From NCBI GenBank assembly GCA_022846635.1, contig AP025685.1:4030001-4094000 (forward strand): 64,000 nt of DNA, read 5' to 3'. Below, one piece after another: positions 31,071 through 39,445 of the stretch (the first letter of the stretch is position 1; the number at the start of each line of letters is the position of its first letter). This DNA comes from Salmonella enterica subsp. enterica serovar Choleraesuis (GTDB lineage Bacteria; Pseudomonadota; Gammaproteobacteria; Enterobacterales; Enterobacteriaceae). Below the pieces are notes generated by a model. It ran no database searches, was not told where the DNA came from, and worked only from the letters and a program-made list of their open reading frames with translations. A program made the translations under genes and the position numbers.

Positions 31071-31871
31071 TCAGGCCAGAAACTGACGCTGAAGATAGTG
31101 CGGTACAGCATCTTCAAAGTTAGTGCCGATAACTTCTAGTGCTGGCAGCAGGTCTTTAAGGCGCTGATGGGCATTACCCATAATGCAGCCTTTCCCAGCC
31201 ATACTGAGCATCTCTTTATCATTCATACCGTCACCAAAGGCAATACAGTTATCCAGCTGATAACCCATTCCACTGGCAACTGCATCCAGCGCATGCCCTT
31301 TAGAAACGCCGCCCGCCATCACCTCAAGGCAGGTTAGCGTGGAGAAACTCACATTTACCTGCTCTCCCCAGCGATCATTAATTGCCTGCTCCAGCGGTAG
31401 CAATACATCGTGGCTGTCACTGGTGAAAAATACTTTGCTGACCGCGTCAGTATCTAGCTCGCCTGGACGAAACAGGTTGCAGTTAAACACCGCTTCTTTG
31501 AAATATTGCATATCTTCAGGACGCTGACGGCTCAGATACCATTCATCTCCACGATAAATATTGGTAATTATCTCCGGACTGTTGAAAACCATCTCATACA
31601 ATGAGCCCGCAATTCGAGGTTCCAGATCGTGGGAAAAAACCAGCTCGCCCTGCGGGTTATGCACCCGTGCACCGTTGGAAGTAATCATATGGGCCTCAAT
31701 GCCCAAATTGTCGCGAATCTGTCCGACATCAATATGATGGCGGCCGGTGGCAAAGACAAAATGGACGCCGCGCTCGGTAAGCGCCTGAAGCGTAGCTTTC
31801 GCGTAGGGGGTAAGACAATGTTCGGGAGACAGCAAAGTGCCATCCAAATCCGATGCAACTACCTGATACAT
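31071..31871 (-). CDS. yigL: YigL, HAD-superfamily sugar/pyridoxal phosphate phosphatase
   Basis: Cof-type HAD phosphatase (class IIB cap), 266 aa, the same as E. coli YigL. The E. coli protein dephosphorylates pyridoxal phosphate and sugar phosphates and has been tied to relief of glucose-phosphate stress. The nucleophile motif SDLDGTLL has Asp8 and Asp10. Motif II is TSNGAR, the Lys of motif III is in GGVSKGHAL, and motif IV is GDGMNDKEML. It is downstream of pldB by 41 bp; in E. coli yigL is likewise expressed with pldB and is stabilised by SgrS pairing. I could not verify an SgrS site here. Confidence 0.93.
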   Translation of the reverse strand: MYQVVASDLDGTLLSPEHCLTPYAKATLQALTERGVHFVFATGRHHIDVGQIRDNLGIEAHMITSNGARVHNPQGELVFSHDLEPRIAGSLYEMVFNSPEIITNIYRGDEWYLSRQRPEDMQYFKEAVFNCNLFRPGELDTDAVSKVFFTSDSHDVLLPLEQAINDRWGEQVNVSFSTLTCLEVMAGGVSKGHALDAVASGMGYQLDNCIAFGDGMNDKEMLSMAGKGCIMGNAHQRLKDLLPALEVIGTNFEDAVPHYLQRQFLA

Positions 31872-31912
31872 TGGGATGTTATACCTCAGTTTTATTTATA
31901 TACGCAGGCAGG

Positions 31913-32923
31913 CTAACTGCCCTGCGTGACGTCATTATGACTATCGAAAAAATCGACAATGGCCTTCAAGGCCTGGCTGCGCATAGCATCGCGCTCAAAG
32001 AGTATTTCATGATAGGCCCCGGCAATAACCAGAGGCTCTCCACCTTCGAGCGGAAAACCGGCCTCGGCGCGGAGCTGGCCGAATAAGTCCTGCACTTCAT
32101 TATCGACAACCCGGTCTTCTTCGGCCTGGAGAATTAGCATTGGCATGGTCATGTCCTGGGCACTGGCGAGGATCTGCTCTCCAGCCAGCATACTTTCACG
32201 CACCCAGTGATAAGTTGGCCCACCGACCCTCAGCGCCGGATCGTCGGCATAAAAGCTGAGATTACGCCGGTACCTGACCCGGCTATGGGTCAATAAGTTG
32301 ACGCTAAAGGCCAGTGCGCGCCAGCGGCCGGTGCCAATCGCGTAGCCATCGCGCAGATTAGGGTATCCTTCAGTCCAGTCCAGCAAATGGCGCACCATCC
32401 ATCCGGGCATACGGAAATAGATACCAAACATTGGCGCAGAAAGCGCGACCGCATTGCAAAGACGCGGGTGGCGCTGCAATAACAGGGTGACGATTGCGCC
32501 GCCCATGGAATGAGCCAGAATAAAACGTTGCCGCCAGTGGCCGGGCGCTACCTCCTGCTGCCAGAAGGCCTCCAGATCGTCCACATAATCGCTGAACTTC
32601 CCAACGTGACCACGATGCCGGTCGTCAAGAATTCTCTCCGAACGCCCCTGGCCCCGATGATCGATAATCAGGATGTCATAGCCGCAATTGAACAAGTCAT
32701 AAGACAGCTCAGCGTACTTAACATAACTTTCGATACGCCCTGGGCAGACAACAATAACCCGATCGTGATGCGCTGCGCTAAACCGAACAAAGCGGATAGC
32801 CAGCCCATCAACGCCTGTGAACTCACTTTCCTGCCGGGTCTGCCAGAAATCAGCCAGTGGCCCTAAGGCAAAAGCCGCAAACGCCTGTTCCCGGTGTAAC
32901 CATACATTTTTATCCTGCGACAT
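31913..32923 (-). CDS. pldB: PldB, lysophospholipase L2
   Basis: Inner-membrane-associated alpha/beta hydrolase that deacylates lysophospholipids and transfers acyl groups to phosphatidylglycerol. It is 336 aa (E. coli 340). The nucleophile elbow AHSMGG has Ser139, DHRGQGRS is the typical oxyanion/cap region, and the acid and base are in LILQAEEDRVVDN and GAYHEIL. There is no cleavable signal. In E. coli rhtB lies between rhtC and pldB; here it is absent and pldB follows rhtC across a 195-bp gap with a terminator. Confidence 0.95.
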   Translation of the reverse strand: MSQDKNVWLHREQAFAAFALGPLADFWQTRQESEFTGVDGLAIRFVRFSAAHHDRVIVVCPGRIESYVKYAELSYDLFNCGYDILIIDHRGQGRSERILDDRHRGHVGKFSDYVDDLEAFWQQEVAPGHWRQRFILAHSMGGAIVTLLLQRHPRLCNAVALSAPMFGIYFRMPGWMVRHLLDWTEGYPNLRDGYAIGTGRWRALAFSVNLLTHSRVRYRRNLSFYADDPALRVGGPTYHWVRESMLAGEQILASAQDMTMPMLILQAEEDRVVDNEVQDLFGQLRAEAGFPLEGGEPLVIAGAYHEILFERDAMRSQALKAIVDFFDSHNDVTQGS

Positions 32924-33056
32924 GGCCTACCTTGTAATATTCCGGCGTGTTTGCGCCATTTCTAAGACGAAAGCACAGGTTAAATCCACAAAGTATTGTG
33001 GCATAAATCAGGAATTAGCGGGAAGGAGCGTAGTGCGGACCCTGCGCAAAAGTAGC

Positions 33057-33087
33057 GAAAAAAATGGCGTCGCTATGGACGCCATTT
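33057..33087 (-). terminator. Terminator of rhtC
   Basis: AAATGGCGTC / GACGCCATTT, a 10-bp stem with a 6-nt loop, is followed on the minus strand by seven T residues. It separates rhtC from pldB, so pldB needs its own promoter in the roughly 130 bp that remain. Confidence 0.88.
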
Positions 33088-33118
33088 CTCGTACCCGGCG
33101 TAATCTCCGGGCCACTAT

Positions 33119-33739
33119 TTAGCGGGAAAGAATGAGGTGAATACCAAACACAGTGAATAGCGTACCAGCCATACCATCAATCCAGCGGGCCAGGCGTTGA
33201 TACCCGCGGCGCATCGCCGGCAGCGCAAACAGACTGGCCACCAGGCTAAACCAGATGAAGGTTTCCACAACAATCATCACAAACAGACCGCTGCGCGCCG
33301 ACGCGCCAACGCTATCGCTGACAAACAGCGAAAACACGCTACCAAAGTAAATAATGGCTTTTGGGTTCGCAAGGTTGGTAAGCAAGCCTTTCATAAAGCT
33401 TTTGCCGCCGCGAGCCAGCTCGGTTTTCGGCTCCTCCGCTTCTGGCTGCTGCTTTTTCAGCGCGCCTTTGAGCATCTGATAACCCATCCAGCACAGATAC
33501 AGCCCGCCGCCAACCATAATGATGTTATGCAGCCAGGCCATTTTTTCCAGAATCAGATGCAAACCCATTAGCGCCACGCCCGCCCACACGACAATGCCGC
33601 AGGTAATCCCCAGCACTCCCATCATCGCCTCCTTGCGTGAGCGGCTGATAGCAGTCTGAGAAACAAAGAAAAAGTCCGGGCCAGGACTCAGCAGCGCGAC
33701 CAGATGAACCAGCGCCACGGTAAGAAATAGCGTGAGCAT
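33119..33739 (-). CDS. rhtC: RhtC, threonine efflux protein
   Basis: LysE/RhtB-family inner-membrane exporter conferring threonine resistance. It is 206 aa, as in E. coli. The family N-terminus VALLSPGPDFFFV is followed by about six hydrophobic segments and the conserved GLLTNLANPKAIIYFGSVFSLF. A gap of 60 bp separates it from recQ upstream on the same strand. Its usual partner rhtB (homoserine/threonine exporter) is missing from this locus, so this may be the only copy of the pair here. Confidence 0.94.
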   Translation of the reverse strand: MLTLFLTVALVHLVALLSPGPDFFFVSQTAISRSRKEAMMGVLGITCGIVVWAGVALMGLHLILEKMAWLHNIIMVGGGLYLCWMGYQMLKGALKKQQPEAEEPKTELARGGKSFMKGLLTNLANPKAIIYFGSVFSLFVSDSVGASARSGLFVMIVVETFIWFSLVASLFALPAMRRGYQRLARWIDGMAGTLFTVFGIHLILSR

Positions 33740-33799
33740 AATTTATGCACCAGAAATGATAAGCAAGGCGACTATATTGTCACGTTTATTAATTGCTGG

Positions 33800-35629
33800 C
33801 TACGCATCATCTTCGCCATCAACATGCTGACGAATAAGCACCATAAATGGCCGCCCAAAGCGCTCGAGTTTTCGGGTACCCACGCCGTTAACGCTAAGCA
33901 TCTCTCCCGGCGATAAAGGCAACTGTTCAGCCATTTCAATGAGCGTAGCGTCGTTGAACACCACGTATGGAGGGATGTTCTCTTCATCGGCAATCGCCTT
34001 ACGCAGTTTGCGCAGCTTGGCAAAGAGCTTACGGTCGTAGTTACCAGCCCAGGTTTTCGGCTGGGAGCGTGGCTTGAGCGCAATGACGCGCGGCACAGCC
34101 AGCATCAGCGGCGTTTCACCACGCAATAAAGGCCTGGCAGCTTCAGTAAGCTGTAGAGCTGAGTGCTGGGCAATATTTTGAGTGATAACACCCAGGTGAA
34201 TCAGCTGGCGAATGACGCTGACCCAGTGCTCATGCGTCTGATCCCGGCCAATACCATATACCGGCAACTTATCGTGTTGCAGTTCACGAATTCGCTGATT
34301 ATTCGCTCCGCGCAGCACCTCCACCACATAACCCATGCCGAAGCGCTGGTTCACCCGATAGATAGTCGACAGCGCCTTTTGGGCATCAACCAGCCCGTTA
34401 TAACGGCGAGGCGGATCGAGGCAGATATCGCAGTTGCCGCACGGTTCCTGGCGGCCTTCACCAAAGTAATTAAGCAGTACCAAGCGACGGCAGGTCTGAG
34501 CTTCGGCGAAAGCACCCATCGCATTTAGCTTATGGCGCTCAATATCCTGAAGCTGCCCCGCCGGTTTCTCATCCAGGCAGCGGCGCAACCACGCCATATC
34601 TGCCGGATCGTAAAACAACATGGCTTCAGCAGGCAGCCCGTCGCGTCCGGCGCGGCCAGTTTCCTGATAATAGGATTCGATATTACGCGGGATGTCGAAA
34701 TGGACCACAAAGCGGACGTTAGGCTTATTAATACCCATACCGAAGGCGACCGTAGCGACCACGATTTGCAGATCGTCGCGCTGAAACTTCTCCTGCACTT
34801 CGGCACGCACGCTATTTTCCAGCCCGGCGTGGTAGGCTCCGGCGCTGATTCCCCGGCTTTGCAGGCGAGCGGCGGTATCTTCTACTTTGGCCCGACTGCC
34901 GCAGTAAATAATACCGGACTTACCGCGCTGGTCGGCCACATAGCGCATCAGCTGATCGAGCGGTTTAAACTTCTCCATCAGCATGTAACGAATATTGGGG
35001 CGGTCGAAACTGCTTATCTGGATAAATGGATCCTGAAGACCAAGCAGATTTACGATGTCACGTCGGGTGGTGTCGTCTGCCGTGGCAGTCAGTGCCATAA
35101 ATGGCACCTGCGGCAGCCGGGCCCGCAGCTGGCCCAGCGTGGCATACTCAGGACGGAAATCATGGCCCCACTGAGAGATACAGTGTGCTTCATCCACCGC
35201 CAATAGCGACAGGTTCCACTCCACCAGCCGCTCCAGCATGTTGTCCATCATCAGCCGTTCAGGAGCAACATACAGCAGGCGGATTTCACCGCTGCGGCAG
35301 CCGTTCATCACCGCCAGTTGCTGTTCGCGGGTCTGAGTCGAGTTCAGGCAAGCCGCCGCCACGCCATTAGCGAGCAGCTGATCGACCTGATCTTTCATAA
35401 GAGAGATAAGCGGTGATACCACGACCGTCAGGCCGCCCATAACGAGTGCCGGCACCTGATAGCAGAGCGATTTTCCGCCGCCAGTCGGCATCACCACCAG
35501 ACAATCCCGTCCACTCAGGATGGTCTGAATGATGCTCTCCTGGCCTGGCCGGAATTGCTGGTAACCAAACGTCTCCTGCAATACCTGACTTGCCAGTGAC
35601 GCCTGACTGATTACTTCCGCCTCTGCCAC
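33800..35629 (-). CDS. recQ: RecQ, ATP-dependent 3'-5' DNA helicase
   Basis: Superfamily 2 helicase of the RecF pathway that unwinds duplexes and forks and suppresses illegitimate recombination. It is 609 aa, as in E. coli, from the internal GTG (AEAEVISQ); that GTG has a GGAG SD at 6-nt spacing, which an upstream in-frame GTG lacks. Motif I MPTGGGKS, motif II DEAH (AVDEAHC), motif VI QETGRAGRDG, the RQC zinc cysteines (CRR...CGNCDIC) and the C-terminal HRDC domain (RKLFAKLRKLRKAIA, LSVNGVGTRKLERFG) appear in order. Upstream is pldA, separated by a terminator. Confidence 0.97.
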   Translation of the reverse strand: MAEAEVISQASLASQVLQETFGYQQFRPGQESIIQTILSGRDCLVVMPTGGGKSLCYQVPALVMGGLTVVVSPLISLMKDQVDQLLANGVAAACLNSTQTREQQLAVMNGCRSGEIRLLYVAPERLMMDNMLERLVEWNLSLLAVDEAHCISQWGHDFRPEYATLGQLRARLPQVPFMALTATADDTTRRDIVNLLGLQDPFIQISSFDRPNIRYMLMEKFKPLDQLMRYVADQRGKSGIIYCGSRAKVEDTAARLQSRGISAGAYHAGLENSVRAEVQEKFQRDDLQIVVATVAFGMGINKPNVRFVVHFDIPRNIESYYQETGRAGRDGLPAEAMLFYDPADMAWLRRCLDEKPAGQLQDIERHKLNAMGAFAEAQTCRRLVLLNYFGEGRQEPCGNCDICLDPPRRYNGLVDAQKALSTIYRVNQRFGMGYVVEVLRGANNQRIRELQHDKLPVYGIGRDQTHEHWVSVIRQLIHLGVITQNIAQHSALQLTEAARPLLRGETPLMLAVPRVIALKPRSQPKTWAGNYDRKLFAKLRKLRKAIADEENIPPYVVFNDATLIEMAEQLPLSPGEMLSVNGVGTRKLERFGRPFMVLIRQHVDGEDDA

Positions 35630-35645
35630 GCTGACTCCCACATAA

Positions 35646-35676
35646 AAATAAAAACAGGCGCTATTTTCAGCGCCTG
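35646..35676 (-). terminator. Terminator of pldA
   Basis: CAGGCGCT / AGCGCCTG, an 8-bp stem followed on the minus strand by TTTTTATTTTTA, lies between the pldA stop and the recQ start. Confidence 0.88.
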
Positions 35677-35695
35677 CCCGTCAAACTGCAATGCC

Positions 35696-36562
35696 TCAGA
35701 ACAGATCGTTGAGCATAACTCCCACGCCGAAACGCGTTTGGTTGAAGTTATAGTCGATCATGGACTCACCATAGCCACTATAAAGCTGAGCGTAGGCACG
35801 CACGTGTTTAGATATTGGATAACTGATACCCAGCTCTGCGCCGCCATAACCAGTATTCCAGTTATACTGACCCTTAGCGCTCAGTACCGCATCGCCTAAC
35901 GCGTAACCCACTTTAAGCTGGTAGTATCCCATATATTTGGTGATATCTGGATTGTCATCGGTGCTGCCGACCACAAACCAGGGCTTCACTTCGACCAGCC
36001 AGTCGCCTTTTTCCGCCATTAAGCGGGTATAGATGCGGTTCCAGCTGCGTGAAGTTGGATCAGAGCGCCCATTCGACTGATGATTATAACCGGTCTCGAT
36101 ATCACGCAGCGTCCAGCCAGCAAACTGGTAGTCGGTGGCAAAGCCAACGAAAAGCTGCGGCTCGTAGTTAGTTTCACGGAATGGCGAAGATTCTTTACTG
36201 TTAGAAAGCTGCCACCATGAGCGTTGAGTATATGACGCCGCCAGGACTGAGTTATCCCCTAAAATTCCGCGCCACAGCGGGAAAGCCAGGCTCAGCTGAA
36301 ACTTCACTTCATCTTTTTGGGCATTATCAGACCAGTTGTACGAGCGGATGGCCGACTTATTAATCCCGTCAGTCACGGTATAGAGCAGGTAGTTACTCTC
36401 GTAGGGATTAAGCATGAAGGGTGAATCACGCTCTTGAAGCAGGTTACTAATAATACTTCCACGTACCGGCTCTACGGGGGTGCCATCCGAAGCCGCTTTT
36501 GCATAATCCATCATAGGGAGCAGACTGGCCGCCACTGCCACGCTCCTGGATAATCCTCGCAT
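35696..36562 (-). CDS. pldA: PldA, outer membrane phospholipase A
   Basis: Twelve-stranded outer-membrane beta-barrel that dimerises with Ca2+ and hydrolyses mislocalised phospholipids. It is 288 aa (E. coli 289). The N-terminus has a signal peptide (RSVAVAASLLPMMDYAKAA, cleavage near residue 24). The active-site signature YNHQSNGRSDPTSRSWNR carries His161 and Ser163, corresponding to the mature His142/Ser144 of E. coli. The C-terminal strand ends in LNDLF with the terminal Phe recognised by BamA. It is divergent from yigI and has its own terminator. Confidence 0.96.
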   Translation of the reverse strand: MRGLSRSVAVAASLLPMMDYAKAASDGTPVEPVRGSIISNLLQERDSPFMLNPYESNYLLYTVTDGINKSAIRSYNWSDNAQKDEVKFQLSLAFPLWRGILGDNSVLAASYTQRSWWQLSNSKESSPFRETNYEPQLFVGFATDYQFAGWTLRDIETGYNHQSNGRSDPTSRSWNRIYTRLMAEKGDWLVEVKPWFVVGSTDDNPDITKYMGYYQLKVGYALGDAVLSAKGQYNWNTGYGGAELGISYPISKHVRAYAQLYSGYGESMIDYNFNQTRFGVGVMLNDLF

Positions 36563-36743
36563 TATTCTAATTCTCCTGACCCGCTATCGGGGTATTTCTT
36601 GTAATTTTGGAAGGCTATATTAGCTGTTCTTTTTCGTAACAAAGAGCGGCACTTTCTTAAACTGGTAAGCAACCAGCCAAAAGCATAAAATCAACAGCCG
36701 GTTAACTATACCTGATTCTGCCCACCGGGCGAGGGTTGTCATC

Positions 36744-37214
36744 ATGTCTGCACACCTCATTTCACCTGAAGCCACATTGCAGCTGGTCGGCGAGATGTTT
36801 ATTAACCAGATGCCGTTTAACCGCGCCCTGGGGTTGGAACTTGAACGCTATGAATCAGCCTTTGCGCAAATCAGCTTCAACCATCAGCCAATGATGATTG
36901 GCAATTGGGCACAGAAGATTTTGCACGGCGGCGTCATCGCGGCAGCGCTGGATGTCGCCGGAGGGCTGGTGTGCGTAGGCAGCGCCCTGACTCGCACCGG
37001 AGCAATAAGCGAAGAAGAGCTGCGCCATCGCCTGGCACATATGGGGACCATTGATTTAAAAGTGGATTACTTACGTCCCGGCCATGGAACTCGTTTTACA
37101 GCAACCAGCAGCCTGCTCAGAGCTGGCAACAAAGTCGCCGTGGCTCGGGTTGAGTTACATAACGAAGCGCAACGTCATATTGCCAGCGCAACCGCGACCT
37201 ATATTGTTGGCTAA
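36744..37214 (+). CDS. yigI: YigI, PaaI-type hotdog thioesterase
   Basis: 156-aa single-domain hotdog protein of the PaaI/YigI family. The core sequence KILHGGVIAAALDVAGG has the HGG motif that shapes the active site, and MGTIDLKVDYLRPGHG is the conserved second strand region. E. coli YigI has been described as an acyl-CoA thioesterase active on medium to long chains; the substrate here is inferred from that. The gene is plus strand, divergent from pldA, and 33 bp before rarD. Confidence 0.92.
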   Translation: MSAHLISPEATLQLVGEMFINQMPFNRALGLELERYESAFAQISFNHQPMMIGNWAQKILHGGVIAAALDVAGGLVCVGSALTRTGAISEEELRHRLAHMGTIDLKVDYLRPGHGTRFTATSSLLRAGNKVAVARVELHNEAQRHIASATATYIVG

Positions 37215-37247
37215 TTAAAGCCGTTTTTCTTTTACTGGGGGTTTTGA

Positions 37248-38135
37248 ATGGACGCAAAAATGACGCGTCAGGGGATTCTTTTCGCGCTTGCAGCCTACTT
37301 TATCTGGGGTATTGCGCCGGCTTATTTTAAATTTATTCACTACGTTCCGGCAGACGAGATCCTCACCCATCGGGTTATCTGGTCTTTCTTCTTTATGGTG
37401 GCGCTGATTTCTATTAGTCGCCAGTGGCCACAGGTGCGGCGGATAACTCAAAGCCCTAAGAAGATTTTTGCCCTGGCGCTGACCGCCGTAATGATAGGCG
37501 GCAACTGGCTGCTTTTCATATGGGCGGTGAATAATCACCATATGCTGGAGGCAAGCCTCGGCTATTTCATCAACCCGCTGGTTAACGTATTGCTGGGGAT
37601 GATATTCCTGGGGGAGCGTTTTCGACGCATGCAGTGGCTGGCCGTGGCGCTGGCAATTTGCGGCGTACTGGTACAGCTGTGGACTTTTGGTTCCGTCCCG
37701 GTCATTGCTCTGGCACTGGCGTTTAGCTTCGCGTTCTATGGCCTGATTCGTAAGAAAATCGCCGTTGATGCCCAAACCGGAATGCTGATAGAAACGCTCT
37801 GGTTACTCCCCGCGGCGGCAGTCTATCTTTTCCTGATAGCCGATAGCGCAACCAGCCATATGGATGCTAACCCCTGGTCGCTAAACCTGATGCTGATAGC
37901 CGCCGGTATCGTCACCACCATTCCACTGCTGTGCTTTACCGCTGCGGCCACCCGCTTGCGCCTCTCCACCCTGGGCTTTTTCCAATATCTGGGACCGACG
38001 CTGATGTTCCTGCTGGCTGTCACCTTCTACGATGAAATTCCGGGGCCAGATAAGCTGGTTACGTTTGCTTTTATCTGGGTAGCTCTTGCGATATTTGTTA
38101 TTGATGCGCTTTATACGCTGCGCCGCAGGCCTTGA
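37248..38135 (+). CDS. rarD: RarD, EamA-family permease
   Basis: Ten-transmembrane DMT-superfamily protein of the RarD family, 295 aa (E. coli 296). The family start GILFALAAYFIWGIAPAYFKF and the signature EASLGYFINPLVNVLLGMIFLGER are present. RarD was named for chloramphenicol sensitivity in Pseudomonas; the natural substrate is unknown. The C-terminal repeat ends with FFQYLGPTLMFLLAVTFYDE. It is probably co-transcribed with yigI. The following HEPN-RES gene starts 39 bp downstream with no hairpin in the gap, so read-through from rarD is possible. Confidence 0.92.
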   Translation: MDAKMTRQGILFALAAYFIWGIAPAYFKFIHYVPADEILTHRVIWSFFFMVALISISRQWPQVRRITQSPKKIFALALTAVMIGGNWLLFIWAVNNHHMLEASLGYFINPLVNVLLGMIFLGERFRRMQWLAVALAICGVLVQLWTFGSVPVIALALAFSFAFYGLIRKKIAVDAQTGMLIETLWLLPAAAVYLFLIADSATSHMDANPWSLNLMLIAAGIVTTIPLLCFTAAATRLRLSTLGFFQYLGPTLMFLLAVTFYDEIPGPDKLVTFAFIWVALAIFVIDALYTLRRRP

Positions 38136-38174
38136 TAAATAGCCCTATTTATACCGAATTAAGGAAAACTAAAA

Positions 38175-39389
38175 GTGTCCAGGGTGAGTGAGTTATGGCT
38201 GGAAAGACAAGAGAGGGGCTACGATTGTGATAAGAGCCTGTATGTCTGTACTGACTGTTTTGATGACGACGGTTTACAAGGGTATATAACACGCCACGGC
38301 CAGCCGCATGGTTGTAGTTTTTGCCAAAATGATGGCGAGAACCGCAGCGCTATGCGGTTATTTGATGTCCTGGAGTTTATCCTCGCGAGTATTGCAATGG
38401 AATGGGGACGTGCTGAAGATGAAGGGCTGCCTTATGAAACCCGTGAAGGCGGCTGGCAGGGCGATGTGGTAGATACCTGGGATTTGTTCAATGATAGCCT
38501 CAGCGATGAACTGGAATGCCAGCACGAGGATCTTATCCAGGAAATTATCAATAGCCTCGATGACAGACCGTGGTGTCGACGCGACCCGTACATGCTGCCG
38601 GCTGACCAGATTTACCTTAACGGCTGGCGCGAGTTCAGTCAGTTCATCATACACTCCGCACGCTTTGTGTTTTATAAAGCGCTGGAGAAGCGCAACGATT
38701 CGCTGGACTATGACGAAATTAACCCGGCGGACATTCTGGATATCCTCGGCCATCTGGCGGTAGATCTGGAACTGATAACTAAAACTTCGGCCAATGTTTC
38801 TTTATTCCGCTCGCGGATAATGGCCCAGGATATCACCCTGACCAGAGCCGCAGAATTAGGGCCACCGCCATCAGAGTTTGCCATGATGCCTAACCGGATG
38901 AGCCCGGCCGGGATCCCTATGTTCTATGGGGCATTTGATCGGGAAACCACGCTGGCTGAAACGCTCAGCGGCAACGAGCCGGCTGGCAATAAAGCCATCT
39001 GCGGGGAGTTTAAAACCACCCGACCACTCAAACTTCTCGACCTAACCGCCTTACGTACCTTCCCTAGCCTATTTGACGAAGATAGACGCCACTTACGCAA
39101 CAAATACGCTTTTATGTATGCTTTTCGACGCGATTTTATTAAGCCAATCGAGCGCACCGATCGCGCGCACGCCGAATATGTACCCACTCAGGTAGTCACC
39201 GAGTATTTTCGGCACGTGTTTACTACGCCAGAAGGTGAGCAGCTGGATGGCATCATCTACCCAAGCTCTAAAAATGGTAAACAAGCGGTAGTGCTGTTTA
39301 CCGACAGCTCACGGGTGCGTGATGCCGAAAATAGAAATGATCAAGAGTGCCTGCTCTATCTGGAAAATGTCACAGAACTCGCATGCTAA
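38175..39389 (+). CDS. HEPN/RES N-terminal domain plus RES domain protein (predicted NAD+-degrading toxin)
   Basis: A 404-aa two-part protein. Residues about 20-55 form a zinc-ribbon-like knuckle (Cys25, Cys28, Cys47, Cys50: CTDC ... CSFC), as in the HEPN/RES N-terminal domain. This runs into a mostly helical region (about 60-215), and the C-terminal third (about 225-385) is a RES domain. The residues that name RES are in place: Arg241 (NRMSPAG), Glu262 (LAETLSG) and Ser364 or Ser365 (YPSSKNG). RES proteins such as MbcT are NAD+ phosphorylases or glycohydrolases. It starts with GTG behind AAGGAAA. It replaces E. coli yigFG between rarD and corA and has no adjacent antitoxin gene. Toxic or defence function is inferred, not shown. 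Confidence 0.85.
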   Translation: MSRVSELWLERQERGYDCDKSLYVCTDCFDDDGLQGYITRHGQPHGCSFCQNDGENRSAMRLFDVLEFILASIAMEWGRAEDEGLPYETREGGWQGDVVDTWDLFNDSLSDELECQHEDLIQEIINSLDDRPWCRRDPYMLPADQIYLNGWREFSQFIIHSARFVFYKALEKRNDSLDYDEINPADILDILGHLAVDLELITKTSANVSLFRSRIMAQDITLTRAAELGPPPSEFAMMPNRMSPAGIPMFYGAFDRETTLAETLSGNEPAGNKAICGEFKTTRPLKLLDLTALRTFPSLFDEDRRHLRNKYAFMYAFRRDFIKPIERTDRAHAEYVPTQVVTEYFRHVFTTPEGEQLDGIIYPSSKNGKQAVVLFTDSSRVRDAENRNDQECLLYLENVTELAC

Positions 39390-39400
39390 TACAACTAAAG

Positions 39401-39426
39401 ACAAAGGAACCGTAAGGTTCCTTTGT
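39401..39426. terminator. Bidirectional terminator between the HEPN-RES gene and corA
   Basis: ACAAAGGAACC / GGTTCCTTTGT, an 11-bp perfect stem with a GTAA loop, lies between convergent stop codons, 20 bp before the corA stop. Confidence 0.82.
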
Positions 39427-39445
39427 AATAAGAATGGGGGTGGGA

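Noticed and set aside
34532..35206. 224-codon frame antisense to recQ
   Set aside because: Shadow of the recQ coding sequence; it has no family features.
37215..37775. 186-codon frame antisense to rarD
   Set aside because: Lies wholly opposite a well-conserved membrane protein gene; composition (His, Gln, Arg-rich) is typical of an antisense shadow.
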